From Actinomycetes bacterium (GTDB taxonomy: Bacteria > Actinomycetota > Actinomycetes > Actinomycetales > Cellulomonadaceae), in contig JAEYUL010000183.1 in the NCBI GenBank assembly GCA_023432565.1, forward strand, positions 1 to 31,767: 31,767 nt of DNA, written 5' to 3'. Both the position numbers and the translations under genes were made by a program. Within the stretch, counting starts at the first letter, position 1. Every line of letters begins with the position of its first letter. Of this stretch, positions 14,413 to 22,271 are shown piece after piece. The notes beneath the pieces were generated by a model. The model had not been told where the DNA came from. It saw only the letters and a program-made list of their open reading frames with translations, and did not search any database.

Positions 14413-16155
14413 ATGACGGTCCCGGCCCCGACCACGTCCCGGCGAGCCTCGCGCGGACGGCGCGTCCTCGGTGCGCTCGAACGGTGGCCCCGTCGGTTGT
14501 CGAGCACCGGGCTCGCGGCCGCCGTCGTCTTCTTCGGGATCTCGCTCGGACCGGCCCTCATCCCCCGCCCCGCGTACTACCAGGGCGCGATCGCGGGCAT
14601 CTGCGCGGCGATCGGGTACGGGCTCGGGGTGCTGCTCGCGTGGGTGCTGCGCAAGGTCGACGTGCCGTGGTCGCGTTCCGCCGGACGCTCGGCGCGTCGC
14701 GGCGTGCTCGTCGCGGCGGTCGTCACGGTCCCGGTGACGCTCTGGTGGGACAGGACGTGGCAGAACCAGCTGCGCGCGCTGTTCGGCGAGCCGCCCAGCC
14801 ACTCGTCGCAGCCGCTGGTCGTGCTCGGGCTCGCGCTCGTCGTCGCGGTGCTGCTGCTGCAGGTCGCACGCGGTCTGCGCCGCGCGACGCGGGCGGTCGC
14901 GCGCCTCGTCGCCCGGTTCCTCGGCCGCTGGGTGCCCGCGCCCGTCACGCGGCTCGTCGCGATCGCGCTGGTCGCGTGGTTGACGGTCGTGGTGCTCGAC
15001 GGCACCGTCGTGCGCGGCGGCACGGCGGCGCTCAACGACCTGTACTCGAGCAAGGACCGCGGGACCGCGCCGGGCGTCCACCAGCCGGTCGACCCGCTGC
15101 GCAGCGGGTCGCCGCAGTCGCTGGTCGCCTGGGACGACCTGGGGCTGCGCGGACGCTCGTTCGTCGCGGGTGTCCGTCCCACCTCGCAGTTCGAGATGGT
15201 GGCGCGGCGCACCGGACGCACCGAGCCGCTGCAGGACCCCATCCGGGTGTACGCCGGGCTGGAGTCCGGCGACTCGCTCGAGGAGGTCGCCGCGCTCGTC
15301 GTGGCCGAGCTCGACCGCACCCACGCCTGGGACCGCGCCGTGCTGGCGGTCGTCACCTCGACCGGTACCGGCTGGGTGGACCCGCCCATGGCCGACGCGC
15401 TCGAGCTCATGTGGGGCGGCGACACCGCCGTCGCCTCGATGCAGTACTCCTACCTGCCCTCGTGGCTCAGCTTCGTGGGCGACCGCTCGACGCCGCCCGC
15501 CGCCGGCAAGGCGCTGTTCGAGGCCGTGTACGAACGCTGGTCGACCCTGCCTCAGGACGCCCGCCCGCAGCTGTACGTGGCCGGGATCTCCCTGGGTTCC
15601 TACGGGAGCCAGGGCGCGTTCTCCTCCGTGCAGGACGTCGCGGCGCGCACCGACGGCGCGCTGTGGGCCGGGACCCCGAACTTCACCCCGTTGTGGTCGG
15701 ACCTGACGACGCACCGGGACCCCGGCTCGCCGCAGATCAGGCCCGTCGTCGACGACGGTCGCACGGTGCGGTTCGCCAACCACTCGGCCCGCGGCTCCGA
15801 CAGTCAGCTCTGGGCGCTCGGCGACCGGTGGCAGCGCCCGCGCGTCGTGTACGAGCAGCACGCCTCGGACGGCGTGGTCTGGTGGTCGCCCGACCTGATC
15901 CTGCACGAGCCGGACTGGCTGCGTGAGCCGCGCGGGTCCGACGTGCTGCCGTCGACGCGCTGGTTCCCGATCGTGACGTTCTGGCGCTCGACGATCGACC
16001 TGTTCGTCGCGGGCGGCGCGCCCATCGGGCACGGGCACCACTACGAGCCGGAGTACGCCGACGGCTGGGGCGCCGTCGCATCGCCGAGCGGCTGGGACCG
16101 GGCCGACACCGACGTGCTGCGCGAGGTGGTGCTGCTCGAGAAGGCGCCGGGCTGA
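14413..16155 (+). CDS. Membrane alpha/beta-hydrolase (Abhydrolase_9-like)
   Basis: The 580-residue product has an N-terminal membrane domain and an extracytoplasmic hydrolase domain. Five hydrophobic segments fall at about 32-50, 57-80, 97-115, 132-152 and 177-197. The hydrolase part follows a nearby DLGLRGRSFV segment and ends with HHYEPEYADGW-type sequence near the C-terminus. The nucleophile elbow is GISLG with Ser393. HGHHYEPEY and DPPMADALELMWGGD are further conserved-looking blocks. The architecture matches the actinobacterial PF10081/PF15420 type as I recall it. The substrate is not known; lipid or cell-envelope esters are plausible given the membrane location. The gene is divergent from the CYTH gene, with a 70-base gap. 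Confidence 0.85.
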   Translation: MTVPAPTTSRRASRGRRVLGALERWPRRLSSTGLAAAVVFFGISLGPALIPRPAYYQGAIAGICAAIGYGLGVLLAWVLRKVDVPWSRSAGRSARRGVLVAAVVTVPVTLWWDRTWQNQLRALFGEPPSHSSQPLVVLGLALVVAVLLLQVARGLRRATRAVARLVARFLGRWVPAPVTRLVAIALVAWLTVVVLDGTVVRGGTAALNDLYSSKDRGTAPGVHQPVDPLRSGSPQSLVAWDDLGLRGRSFVAGVRPTSQFEMVARRTGRTEPLQDPIRVYAGLESGDSLEEVAALVVAELDRTHAWDRAVLAVVTSTGTGWVDPPMADALELMWGGDTAVASMQYSYLPSWLSFVGDRSTPPAAGKALFEAVYERWSTLPQDARPQLYVAGISLGSYGSQGAFSSVQDVAARTDGALWAGTPNFTPLWSDLTTHRDPGSPQIRPVVDDGRTVRFANHSARGSDSQLWALGDRWQRPRVVYEQHASDGVVWWSPDLILHEPDWLREPRGSDVLPSTRWFPIVTFWRSTIDLFVAGGAPIGHGHHYEPEYADGWGAVASPSGWDRADTDVLREVVLLEKAPG

Positions 16156-16167
16156 CCCGGTTCGCGA

Positions 16168-16201
16168 CGGGTCGCCGCGTCCGGCACCCACCGCGAGCCC
16201 G
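16168..16201. terminator. Possible bidirectional hairpin between convergent genes
   Basis: CGGGTCGC (16168-16175) pairs with GCGAGCCCG (16193-16201) with one bulged base. It occupies the 52-base gap between the hydrolase stop (16155) and the fused ATPase stop (16208), where both transcripts should end. Confidence 0.4.
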
Positions 16202-16207
16202 CCCTGG

Positions 16208-17899
16208 CTAGACCTCGCGCAGCTGCGCCCACCGCGCGCGCCGGTCCGCCTGCTCGACAGGGTCAGGCACGGGCAACGACGCGAGCAGCCGCTGTGTGTA
16301 CGGGTGCTGCGGCGCGCCGAGCACCTGCTCACCAGGGCCCTCCTCGACGAGCGCACCACGGTGCAGCACCGCGATGCGGTCGGCGAGCATGTCGACGACC
16401 GCCAGGTCGTGGCTGATGAACAGGCAGGCGAACCCGAGCTCGACCTGCAGGTGCGCGAACAGGTCGAGCACGCGCGCCTGGACCGAGACGTCGAGCGCGG
16501 ACGTCGGCTCGTCGGCGATCAGGAGCTCGGGGTCCAGCGCCAGGGCGCGGGCGAGGGACGCGCGTTGTCGCTGGCCGCCGGACAGCTCGTGCGGGAACCG
16601 GTCGCCGTACGAACGCGGGAGCTGGACCGCCTCGAGCAGCTCGTCGACCCGTGCCCGCGCCTCGTGCGGCGAGGCCGCCACCCCGTGCACGACGAGCGGC
16701 TCGCCGACGCACTGCGCGATCGTCAGCAGGGGGTTGAAGCTCGTCGCGGGATCCTGGAACACGAAGCCGATGCGCTGGCGGACGGGCCGGAACCGCCGTT
16801 CCCGCACGCCGTTCATCTCGACGCCGAGCACCTCCAGCGAGCCGCCCGTGACGCGGGTCAGGCCGGCGATGGCGCGGCCGATCGTCGTCTTGCCGCTGCC
16901 CGACTCGCCGACCAGCCCGAGGATCTCACCGGGCGCAATCTGCAGGTCGACGTCCGCCACGGCCCGGAACCCCGGCCTGCGCAGGCGACCCGGGTAGGTG
17001 ACCTCGAGGGACCGTGCGCGCACGACGGGAGCGGCGTCCGGCTCGGGCACACGAGCCGGACGCGTCGGCTCCGTGTGCGTGCGCAGGTGCACACCCCCGA
17101 CCCGCGGCACGGCGTCCAGGAGGCGCCGCGTGTAGGGGTGCTGCGGGGAGGCGAACAGCGTGCGCACGTCGGCCTGCTCGACGACCTCGCCGTCGTACAT
17201 CACCGCGACGCGGTCGGCGAGGTCCGCGACCACGCCCATGTTGTGCGTGATGAGCACGATCGCAGCACCGAACTCCTGCGGCAGGATCCGCAGCAGGTCG
17301 AGGATCTCTGCCTGCACGGTGACGTCGAGCGCGGTCGTCGGCTCGTCAGCGATGACCAGCCCGGGGTCGAGCACGAGCGCCTGCGCGATCACGATGCGTT
17401 GCTTCTGTCCGCCCGAGAACTGGTGCGGGTAGTGGTCGACGCGGTGCTCCGGGTCGGGGATGCCGACGCGGCGCAGCATGTCGATCGCACGCTCACGAGC
17501 CTGCTCGCGCGACAGCCGGGCGTGTGCACGCAGGCCCTCGGCGATCTGCCAGCCCACCGGGAACACGGGGTTGAGCACGGACGACGGCTCCTGGAACACC
17601 ATCGCGGCGTCCCGGCCGCGCAGCCGGCGCAGCGCCGAGGCGGAGACCGTGGCGACGTCCTGCACGCCGGAGCCGTCGCGCCCCGACAGGAGCACCGCGC
17701 CGCTGGTGCGCGCGGTCTGCGGCAGCAGGCCCAGGATGGAGCGGGCGGTCACCGTCTTGCCCGAGCCGGACTCGCCCACGATCGCGAGCACCTCACCGGC
17801 CGCCACGTGCAGGCTGACGCCCTTGACGGCCCGCACCGCGCCCGCGTCGGTGTCGAACGTGACGTGCAGGTCGCGGATGTCGACGACGGGTGCGCTCAT
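16208..17899 (-). CDS. Fused double ATPase of an oligopeptide/dipeptide ABC importer (DppD-DppF type)
   Basis: Powers the peptide importer encoded upstream; 563 residues in two complete nucleotide-binding domains. NBD1 has Walker A GESGSGKT (42-49), signature FSGGQKQR, Walker B VIADEPT and an H-loop in ITHNMG. NBD2 has Walker A GESGSGKT (331-338), signature LSGGQRQR, Walker B LIADEPT and H-loop SHDLA. Each domain ends in the family's oligopeptide_HPY-like tail (SPQHPYTRRLLDAVPR and APQHPYTQRLLASLP), which marks Opp/Dpp/nickel-type ATPases. All catalytic motifs look intact in both halves. The ATG at 17899 has GAGGAG upstream and overlaps the permease stop in ATGA. Substrate class is by family only. 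Confidence 0.95.
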   Translation of the reverse strand: MSAPVVDIRDLHVTFDTDAGAVRAVKGVSLHVAAGEVLAIVGESGSGKTVTARSILGLLPQTARTSGAVLLSGRDGSGVQDVATVSASALRRLRGRDAAMVFQEPSSVLNPVFPVGWQIAEGLRAHARLSREQARERAIDMLRRVGIPDPEHRVDHYPHQFSGGQKQRIVIAQALVLDPGLVIADEPTTALDVTVQAEILDLLRILPQEFGAAIVLITHNMGVVADLADRVAVMYDGEVVEQADVRTLFASPQHPYTRRLLDAVPRVGGVHLRTHTEPTRPARVPEPDAAPVVRARSLEVTYPGRLRRPGFRAVADVDLQIAPGEILGLVGESGSGKTTIGRAIAGLTRVTGGSLEVLGVEMNGVRERRFRPVRQRIGFVFQDPATSFNPLLTIAQCVGEPLVVHGVAASPHEARARVDELLEAVQLPRSYGDRFPHELSGGQRQRASLARALALDPELLIADEPTSALDVSVQARVLDLFAHLQVELGFACLFISHDLAVVDMLADRIAVLHRGALVEEGPGEQVLGAPQHPYTQRLLASLPVPDPVEQADRRARWAQLREV

Positions 17900-18999
17900 C
17901 GCTCCTCCTCGGTCCGGGCGGCGGGCTCGACCTCGGGCGCGAGCTCCGGCGGCGCTCCTTCCAGCGCGTCGAGCCCAGCCAGGCCCTCAGGTCCCGCGGT
18001 GAGGACCCCGCCCGGGACGACGCTCGTCGTGCCGACCTCGCCCGCGACCAGTGCGGCGCGGCGGCGGGTGCGCAGGCGCGGGTCGGCGAGGTCGTTGAGC
18101 GACTCACCGACCAGGGTCACGCCGAGCGCGGTCAGGACGATGGCCAGTCCCGGTGGGACGGCGGTCCACCAGATGCCGCTCGTGACGTCCGCGAGCGCCT
18201 TGTGCAGGTCGTAGCCCCAGTCGCCCGCGGCGGTCGGCTCGATCCCGAAGCCGAGGAAACCCAGCCCGGCGAGCGTGAGCACGGCCTCGCACGCGTTGAG
18301 CGTGACGATCAGCGGCAGCGTGCGGATGGCGTTGCGCAGGACGTGGCGCGTCATGATCCGGCTGTGCCGCGCGCCGACGACGCGCGCCGACTCCACGAAC
18401 GCCTCGCCCTTGACGCGCACCACCTCGGCCCGCACCACCCGGAAGTACTGCGGGATGAACACCACCGTGATCGAGACGGCCGTCGCCAGGACCCCGCCCC
18501 ACATCGAGGACTGCCCGCCGCTGATGACGATCGCGGCGAGGATCGCCAGCAGCAGGGACGGGAACGCGTAGATCGCGTCGGCGACGACGACGAGCACGCG
18601 GTCGAGCCAGCCGCCGAAGTACCCCGACAGCAGGCCGATCGTCACCCCGATGACGATCGACAGGACGACGCCGATCACGATGGTGTACAGGGCGGTCCGC
18701 GCACCCCAGACGACGCGCGAGAGCACGTCGTAGCCGGCGACCGTCGTGCCGAGCAGGTGGTCCGCGTCGGGCGGGGTGTGCGCCCCGAACAGCTCACCGT
18801 CGGCGCGCAGCTGCGCCCAGCCGTAGGGCGCCAGCAGCGGCGCGAAGAGCGCCGTGAGGACGAACACCGCGCACAGCACGAGGCCCGCGACGAGCATCCC
18901 GCGCTGCAGGCCCACGCTCGTGCGCAGCTGGTGGACGACGGGCAGACGCTTCCAGAGCGGCAGGCGCCGTGCGGCGACGGTCCCGGTGACCTCGGCCAT
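17896..18999 (-). CDS. Peptide-type ABC permease, second subunit (DppC type)
   Basis: Inner-membrane subunit of the importer; 367 residues. A cytoplasmic N-terminus precedes the first helix (about 33-58). Then comes the OppC-like extracytoplasmic segment (PPDADHLLGTTVAGYDVLSR) and five further helices. The cytoplasmic EAA loop that contacts the ATPase is readable as EAFVESARVVGARHSRIMTR. The C-terminal tail beyond DLADPRLRTRRR is about 55 residues of Ala/Pro/Glu-rich sequence, longer than usual for the family and probably disordered. The ATG at 18999 lies one base after the upstream permease stop. Translational coupling runs on to the ATPase. Confidence 0.94.
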   Translation of the reverse strand: MAEVTGTVAARRLPLWKRLPVVHQLRTSVGLQRGMLVAGLVLCAVFVLTALFAPLLAPYGWAQLRADGELFGAHTPPDADHLLGTTVAGYDVLSRVVWGARTALYTIVIGVVLSIVIGVTIGLLSGYFGGWLDRVLVVVADAIYAFPSLLLAILAAIVISGGQSSMWGGVLATAVSITVVFIPQYFRVVRAEVVRVKGEAFVESARVVGARHSRIMTRHVLRNAIRTLPLIVTLNACEAVLTLAGLGFLGFGIEPTAAGDWGYDLHKALADVTSGIWWTAVPPGLAIVLTALGVTLVGESLNDLADPRLRTRRRAALVAGEVGTTSVVPGGVLTAGPEGLAGLDALEGAPPELAPEVEPAARTEEER

Positions 19000-19000
19000 G

Positions 19001-20098
19001 TCAGAACCTCACCCTGGGGTCGACGAGCGCCGCGATGACGTCGACGACGAAGTTGGTCACCGCGACGATCACGGCGAGCAGCGCGACCATCCCCTGCACC
19101 GCCACGTAGTCCCGCGCGAGCAGGTACTGCACCAGCTGGAACCCGAGCCCCTTCCACTCGAACGTGGTCTCGGTCAGGACGGCACCGGCCAGCAGCAGCG
19201 CGATCTGCAGGCCGATGACGGTGATGATCGGCACGAGCGCGGGGCGCCACGCGTGCTTGCGCAGCAGCCGCCGCTCGGGCACGCCGCGCGACCGCGCCGC
19301 CTCGACGTACCCGGTCGCCATCGACCCGATGACGTTGGTCCGCACGAGCCGCAGGAACACCCCGGCCGTCAGCAGCCCGAGCGCGACCGCGGGCAGCACG
19401 GCGTGCTCGAGCACGTCACGCACGACCTCGCCGTCGCCCGTGCTGATCGCGTCGACGAGGTAGATCCCCGTCCCCGCGCCGTTGCGCTGCATCTCGATCT
19501 CGGCGCCGGTCGAGGCCCGGCCCGCCACCGGCAGCCAGCCCAGCCACACCGCGAACACGAGCTTGAGCAGCATCCCCGCGAAGAACACCGGGGTCGCGTA
19601 GGCCACGACCGCGGACACCCGCAGCGCCGCGTCGACGCCGCGGTCACGGCGGGCGGCGGCGATGCGCCCCAGCGGGATCCCGACCACGAAGGCGACGAGC
19701 AGCGCGTAGGCCGCGAGCTCGAGCGTCGCCGCACCGTAGGTGGCGAGCACCTCGGTCACGGGCCTGTTGTCCGAGATCGTCGTCCCGAAGTCGCCGCGCA
19801 GGATCCCCCCGAGGTAGTCGAGGTACTGCTCGAGCAGCGGGCGGTCGTACCCGGCCTCCGCGATGCGCTCGGCCAGCTGGTCGGGGGGCAGACGCCCACC
19901 GAGCGCCGCGGTGATCGGGTCGCCCGTCGAGCGCATCATCACGAAGACCGTCGTGACCAGGATCAGGATGGTCGGGAAGATCAGCAGGAAGCGCACGAGC
20001 AGGTAGCTGCCGAGGCCGCCGCGGCGGCCGCGTCGGGGCGTCGTCCCGGGCGTCGCGGCTGTGGTCCCTGCCGCACGGTCCGGCGTGGTCGTGGTCAT
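19001..20098 (-). CDS. Peptide-type ABC permease, first subunit (DppB type)
   Basis: Inner-membrane subunit of the importer; 365 residues. A Thr/Arg-rich N-terminus leads into the OppB-like first helix (YLLVRFLLIFPTILILVTTV). The extracytoplasmic loop contains GDPITAALGG and YDRPLLEQYLDYLGGILRGD, followed by five further helices. The EAA loop is YVEAARSRGVPERRLLRKHA, and the C-terminus is LVDPRVRF, typical of the subunit. The ATG at 20098 has GAGGAG 3 bases upstream. A 77-base gap with a strong hairpin separates it from the lipoprotein gene, and it is followed after one base by the second permease. Confidence 0.94.
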   Translation of the reverse strand: MTTTTPDRAAGTTAATPGTTPRRGRRGGLGSYLLVRFLLIFPTILILVTTVFVMMRSTGDPITAALGGRLPPDQLAERIAEAGYDRPLLEQYLDYLGGILRGDFGTTISDNRPVTEVLATYGAATLELAAYALLVAFVVGIPLGRIAAARRDRGVDAALRVSAVVAYATPVFFAGMLLKLVFAVWLGWLPVAGRASTGAEIEMQRNGAGTGIYLVDAISTGDGEVVRDVLEHAVLPAVALGLLTAGVFLRLVRTNVIGSMATGYVEAARSRGVPERRLLRKHAWRPALVPIITVIGLQIALLLAGAVLTETTFEWKGLGFQLVQYLLARDYVAVQGMVALLAVIVAVTNFVVDVIAALVDPRVRF

Positions 20099-20135
20099 GG
20101 TCTCCTCGGTGAGGTGTCGCGACCGGCGGACGGAT

Positions 20136-20171
20136 GACGGCCCGCCCCGCAGCAGCGCGAGGCGGGCCGTC
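20136..20171 (-). terminator. Strong intra-operon hairpin between the lipoprotein and permease genes
   Basis: GACGGCCCGCC (20136-20146) pairs perfectly with GGCGGGCCGTC (20161-20171) around a 14-base loop. It starts 4 bases past the lipoprotein stop and lies before the permease Shine-Dalgarno. It could be a partial terminator or a 3'-end stabiliser that keeps binding-protein mRNA above permease mRNA. The sequence cannot distinguish these. Confidence 0.6.
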
Positions 20172-20175
20172 GTCA

Positions 20176-21822
20176 TCACTTCGACAGCGCGCCGTAACGG
20201 AACTTGAACGAGGCGTCGAGCGTGTCGGCCGTGCCCTTGACGTCCTTGCCGACGACCGCGACCTGCGCACCCTGCAGGTACGGGACCGTCGACAGGTCCG
20301 CCGCGACCTTGTCCTGGATCTCCTCGATGATCGAGGTGCGCTCGTCGGCGTCGGCCGTGACCGCCTGCTTCAGGATGAGGTCGTTGACCTCCTGGTCGAC
20401 GTAGTGGTTCGCCAGGAAGTTCTCGACGAGGAAGAACGGCGTCAGGTAGTTGTCGGCGTCCGAGTAGTCCGGGAACCAGCCGAGCTGATAAGCCGGGTAG
20501 ACGTCCGACGTGCGGTCCTTGGCGTACTGCACCCACTCGGTGGTCTGCAGGTCGACCTCGAACAGTCCGTCGGCCTCGAGCTGGTCCTTGATCATCGCGT
20601 ACTCGTCGGCCGACGACGGACCGTAGTGGTCGTTCGAGTACTGCAGGCTCAGCGCGACGGGCGTCGTGACGCCGGCCGCCTCGAGCGTCTGCTTCGCCTT
20701 GTCGGCGTCCGGGCCGCCCGAGCCGTCGCCGTACAGCTCCTTGAGCGACTCGGTCGCTCCGGTCAGACCCGCGGGGACGTAGGAGTACAACGGGGTGTAG
20801 GTGCCCTTGTACACCTGCTCGGAGATCGCGTCTCGGTCGATCAGGTCCGCGACCGCCTGCCGCACGGCCAGCGCCTTGGCCGCGTCCGCCTCGGCGGTCT
20901 TCGCACCGTACGGCTGGGTGTCGAAGTTGAACGTGATGTACCGGATCTCCCCGCCGGGCCCGTCGACGACCTGCACCGACGAGTCCTTGCGCAGGTCCGC
21001 GACGTCGGTCGCCGTGAGGCTGCGGAACGCGACGTCGATGTTGCCACGCTGGACGTCCAGCTTGAGGTTGGAGGCGTCGGCGTAGTACTTCACGTTGACC
21101 TCGGCCGTCTTCGGCGCACCGAGGATGCCCTGGTAGCCGTCGTACGCCTCGTAGGAGACGAGGTTGTTGAAGTCGTACCCGGTGATCGTGTACTGCCCCG
21201 CGAACGCGTTGCCCTTGACGATGTCCATGTCGGGCGTCAGCGCGTCGGCGGCGAACACGTCCTCGTCGACGATCGGGCCGGCAGGGCTCGACAGGATCTG
21301 GGGGAAGACCTGGTCGTTCTCCGACTTGAGGTGGAACACGACCGTGGTGGGGTCGACGGCCTCGACGCGCTCGAGGTTGTACAGGAGCGACGACGGGCCG
21401 TTCTCGTCGGCGATCGCGAGCTGGCGGTCGAACGTGAACTTGACGTCCGAGGACGTCAGGTCGTTGCCGTTCGCCCACTTCAGGCCGGGCTTGAGGGTGA
21501 CGGTGTACTCGGTGGGCGTGGTGAACTCGGCCGACTCGGCGATGTCGGGCTCGACGTCGGGGCTGCCGTAGGGCGTGTTGAGCAGGAACGGGAACACCTG
21601 GTTCATCACGGCGAACGAGCCGTTGTCGTACGAGCCGGCGGGGTCCAGCGTCGTCACCTTGTCGGTCGTGCCGATGGTGAGCGAACCACCACCTGCGCCC
21701 CCGCCCGACGACGTCCCGTCCGACGGACCGTCGTTGCTCGAGCAGGCCGTGAGCACCAGCGCCCCGACCGTGAGACCTGCGGCCGCCGCAGCGAGGCGAC
21801 GACGAGTACGTGCGGAGGCCAT
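20176..21822 (-). CDS. Peptide-type ABC substrate-binding lipoprotein (SBP family 5)
   Basis: Captures substrate outside the membrane and delivers it to the permeases; 548 residues. The signal peptide (Arg-rich start, LTVGALVLTAC) has its lipobox cysteine at position 27, followed by a Gly/Ser linker. The SBP_bac_5 fold is recognisable by TLDPAGSYDNGSF, the YTVTLKPGLKWANGNDLTSSDVKFTFDR block, and the C-terminal lobe (YQLGWFPDYSDADNYL, DERTSIIEEIQDKVAADL). This is the family of Dpp/Opp binding proteins; individual substrates (di- or oligopeptides, nickel, sugars) cannot be read from sequence. The ATG at 21822 has AGAGG upstream. It is the first gene of the operon and divergent from the riboswitch-controlled ykoFEDC genes. 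Confidence 0.95.
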   Translation of the reverse strand: MASARTRRRLAAAAAGLTVGALVLTACSSNDGPSDGTSSGGGAGGGSLTIGTTDKVTTLDPAGSYDNGSFAVMNQVFPFLLNTPYGSPDVEPDIAESAEFTTPTEYTVTLKPGLKWANGNDLTSSDVKFTFDRQLAIADENGPSSLLYNLERVEAVDPTTVVFHLKSENDQVFPQILSSPAGPIVDEDVFAADALTPDMDIVKGNAFAGQYTITGYDFNNLVSYEAYDGYQGILGAPKTAEVNVKYYADASNLKLDVQRGNIDVAFRSLTATDVADLRKDSSVQVVDGPGGEIRYITFNFDTQPYGAKTAEADAAKALAVRQAVADLIDRDAISEQVYKGTYTPLYSYVPAGLTGATESLKELYGDGSGGPDADKAKQTLEAAGVTTPVALSLQYSNDHYGPSSADEYAMIKDQLEADGLFEVDLQTTEWVQYAKDRTSDVYPAYQLGWFPDYSDADNYLTPFFLVENFLANHYVDQEVNDLILKQAVTADADERTSIIEEIQDKVAADLSTVPYLQGAQVAVVGKDVKGTADTLDASFKFRYGALSK

Positions 21823-21864
21823 CGGTACCTCTTCCCTCGGTGGCCGGACAGGTGCCGACCGGAT

Positions 21865-21883
21865 CGTGGTGATTTGTACCACG
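21865..21883. promoter_or_regulatory. Palindrome upstream of the ABC operon
   Basis: CGTGGT and ACCACG flank GATTTGT as a perfect 6-base inverted repeat with a 7-base spacer, centred about 52 bases before the lipoprotein ATG. The spacer is unusually AT-rich for this region and on the minus strand reads TACAAA (21873-21878), a possible -10. A repressor site overlapping the promoter is a reasonable guess. Confidence 0.4.
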
Positions 21884-22029
21884 CGGCATGCGCCCTGAGA
21901 GGCAACGGGCCTTACCGGTGCGTAACTTCGCGGTCTCGGTTCGGTCACGGTGGCCGGCGACGCCCCGAGCGGTCCACGGACCGGGACGGGTGTTCCGGGG
22001 CACCGCAGGCCGGGCGTACGGTCGTCGGG

Positions 22030-22136
22030 ACAAGCCCCCGGGGAGCGCAGGAGCGCTGAGAGTGCGGCCGGACACCACGTCCCACCCGCAGACCCGTGGA
22101 ACCTGACCTGGTTCGCACCAGCGTAGGGAGCAGGGC
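22030..22136 (+). ncRNA. TPP riboswitch (THI element)
   Basis: Thiamine pyrophosphate aptamer in the leader of ykoF. The conserved parts are present in order and spacing: GGGGAGCGC leading to CTGAGA (22056-22061), which contacts the pyrimidine, then GAACCTGA-CCTGG (22099-22111) and ACCAGCGTAGGGA (22117-22129). GCCC (22034-22037) and GGGC (22133-22136) can close the P1 stem. TPP binding is expected to lower expression of the downstream transporter. The fused-looking region between the two arms (22062-22098) is the variable helix. Confidence 0.95.
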
Positions 22137-22169
22137 GTGCGTCACCGGCTGCCGTCGGTGCACGGTCGC

Positions 22170-22200
22170 CCGTCGTCGCAGGCGCGGCTCGCGACGACGG
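22170..22200 (+). promoter_or_regulatory. Riboswitch expression-platform hairpin 1
   Basis: CCGTCGTCGC (22170-22179) pairs perfectly with GCGACGACGG (22191-22200), with an 11-base loop. It lies 34 bases downstream of the aptamer and could act as an intrinsic or Rho-assisted terminator, or as part of an alternative fold. Confidence 0.5.
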
Positions 22201-22207
22201 AGCACCG

Positions 22208-22256
22208 GGTGCCGGGGGCCTCCGGGGGATGCCGGCTACCCGGGGGCACCGGCACC
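22208..22256 (+). promoter_or_regulatory. Riboswitch expression-platform hairpin 2, next to the ribosome-binding site
   Basis: GGTGCCGG (22208-22215) pairs with CCGGCACC (22249-22256), and further pairing is possible inside the loop. It ends 3 bases before the ykoF Shine-Dalgarno, so it is placed to influence ribosome access. Confidence 0.45.
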
Positions 22257-22259
22257 GCG

Positions 22260-22267
22260 AAGGAGAG
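22260..22267 (+). promoter_or_regulatory. Ribosome-binding site fixing the ykoF start
   Basis: AAGGAGAG ends 4 bases before the GTG at 22272. It decides against an in-frame GTG at 22137, which would begin at the edge of the riboswitch aptamer. Confidence 0.8.
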
Positions 22268-22271
22268 ACCC

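Noticed and set aside
12822..15926. A thousand-codon plus-strand frame across three genes
   Set aside because: It runs in a wrong frame through the reductase and hydrolase genes and antisense to CYTH. Its composition is Arg/Ala/Pro-rich with no recognisable domain.
16208..17899. Possible artefactual fusion of two ATPase genes by sequencing error
   Set aside because: Both domains are complete and joined by a normal linker in one frame. Such double ATPases are common in actinobacterial peptide importers.
20099..22078. Extension of the first permease frame across the lipoprotein gene
   Set aside because: The ATG at 20098 has a perfect GAGGAG site, and the upstream part is a frame-shifted reading of the binding-protein gene.
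22137..22271. Earlier GTG start for ykoF at 22137
   Set aside because: It begins at the edge of the riboswitch aptamer, has no Shine-Dalgarno, and encodes sequence lacking homology. The AAGGAGAG before 22272 decides.
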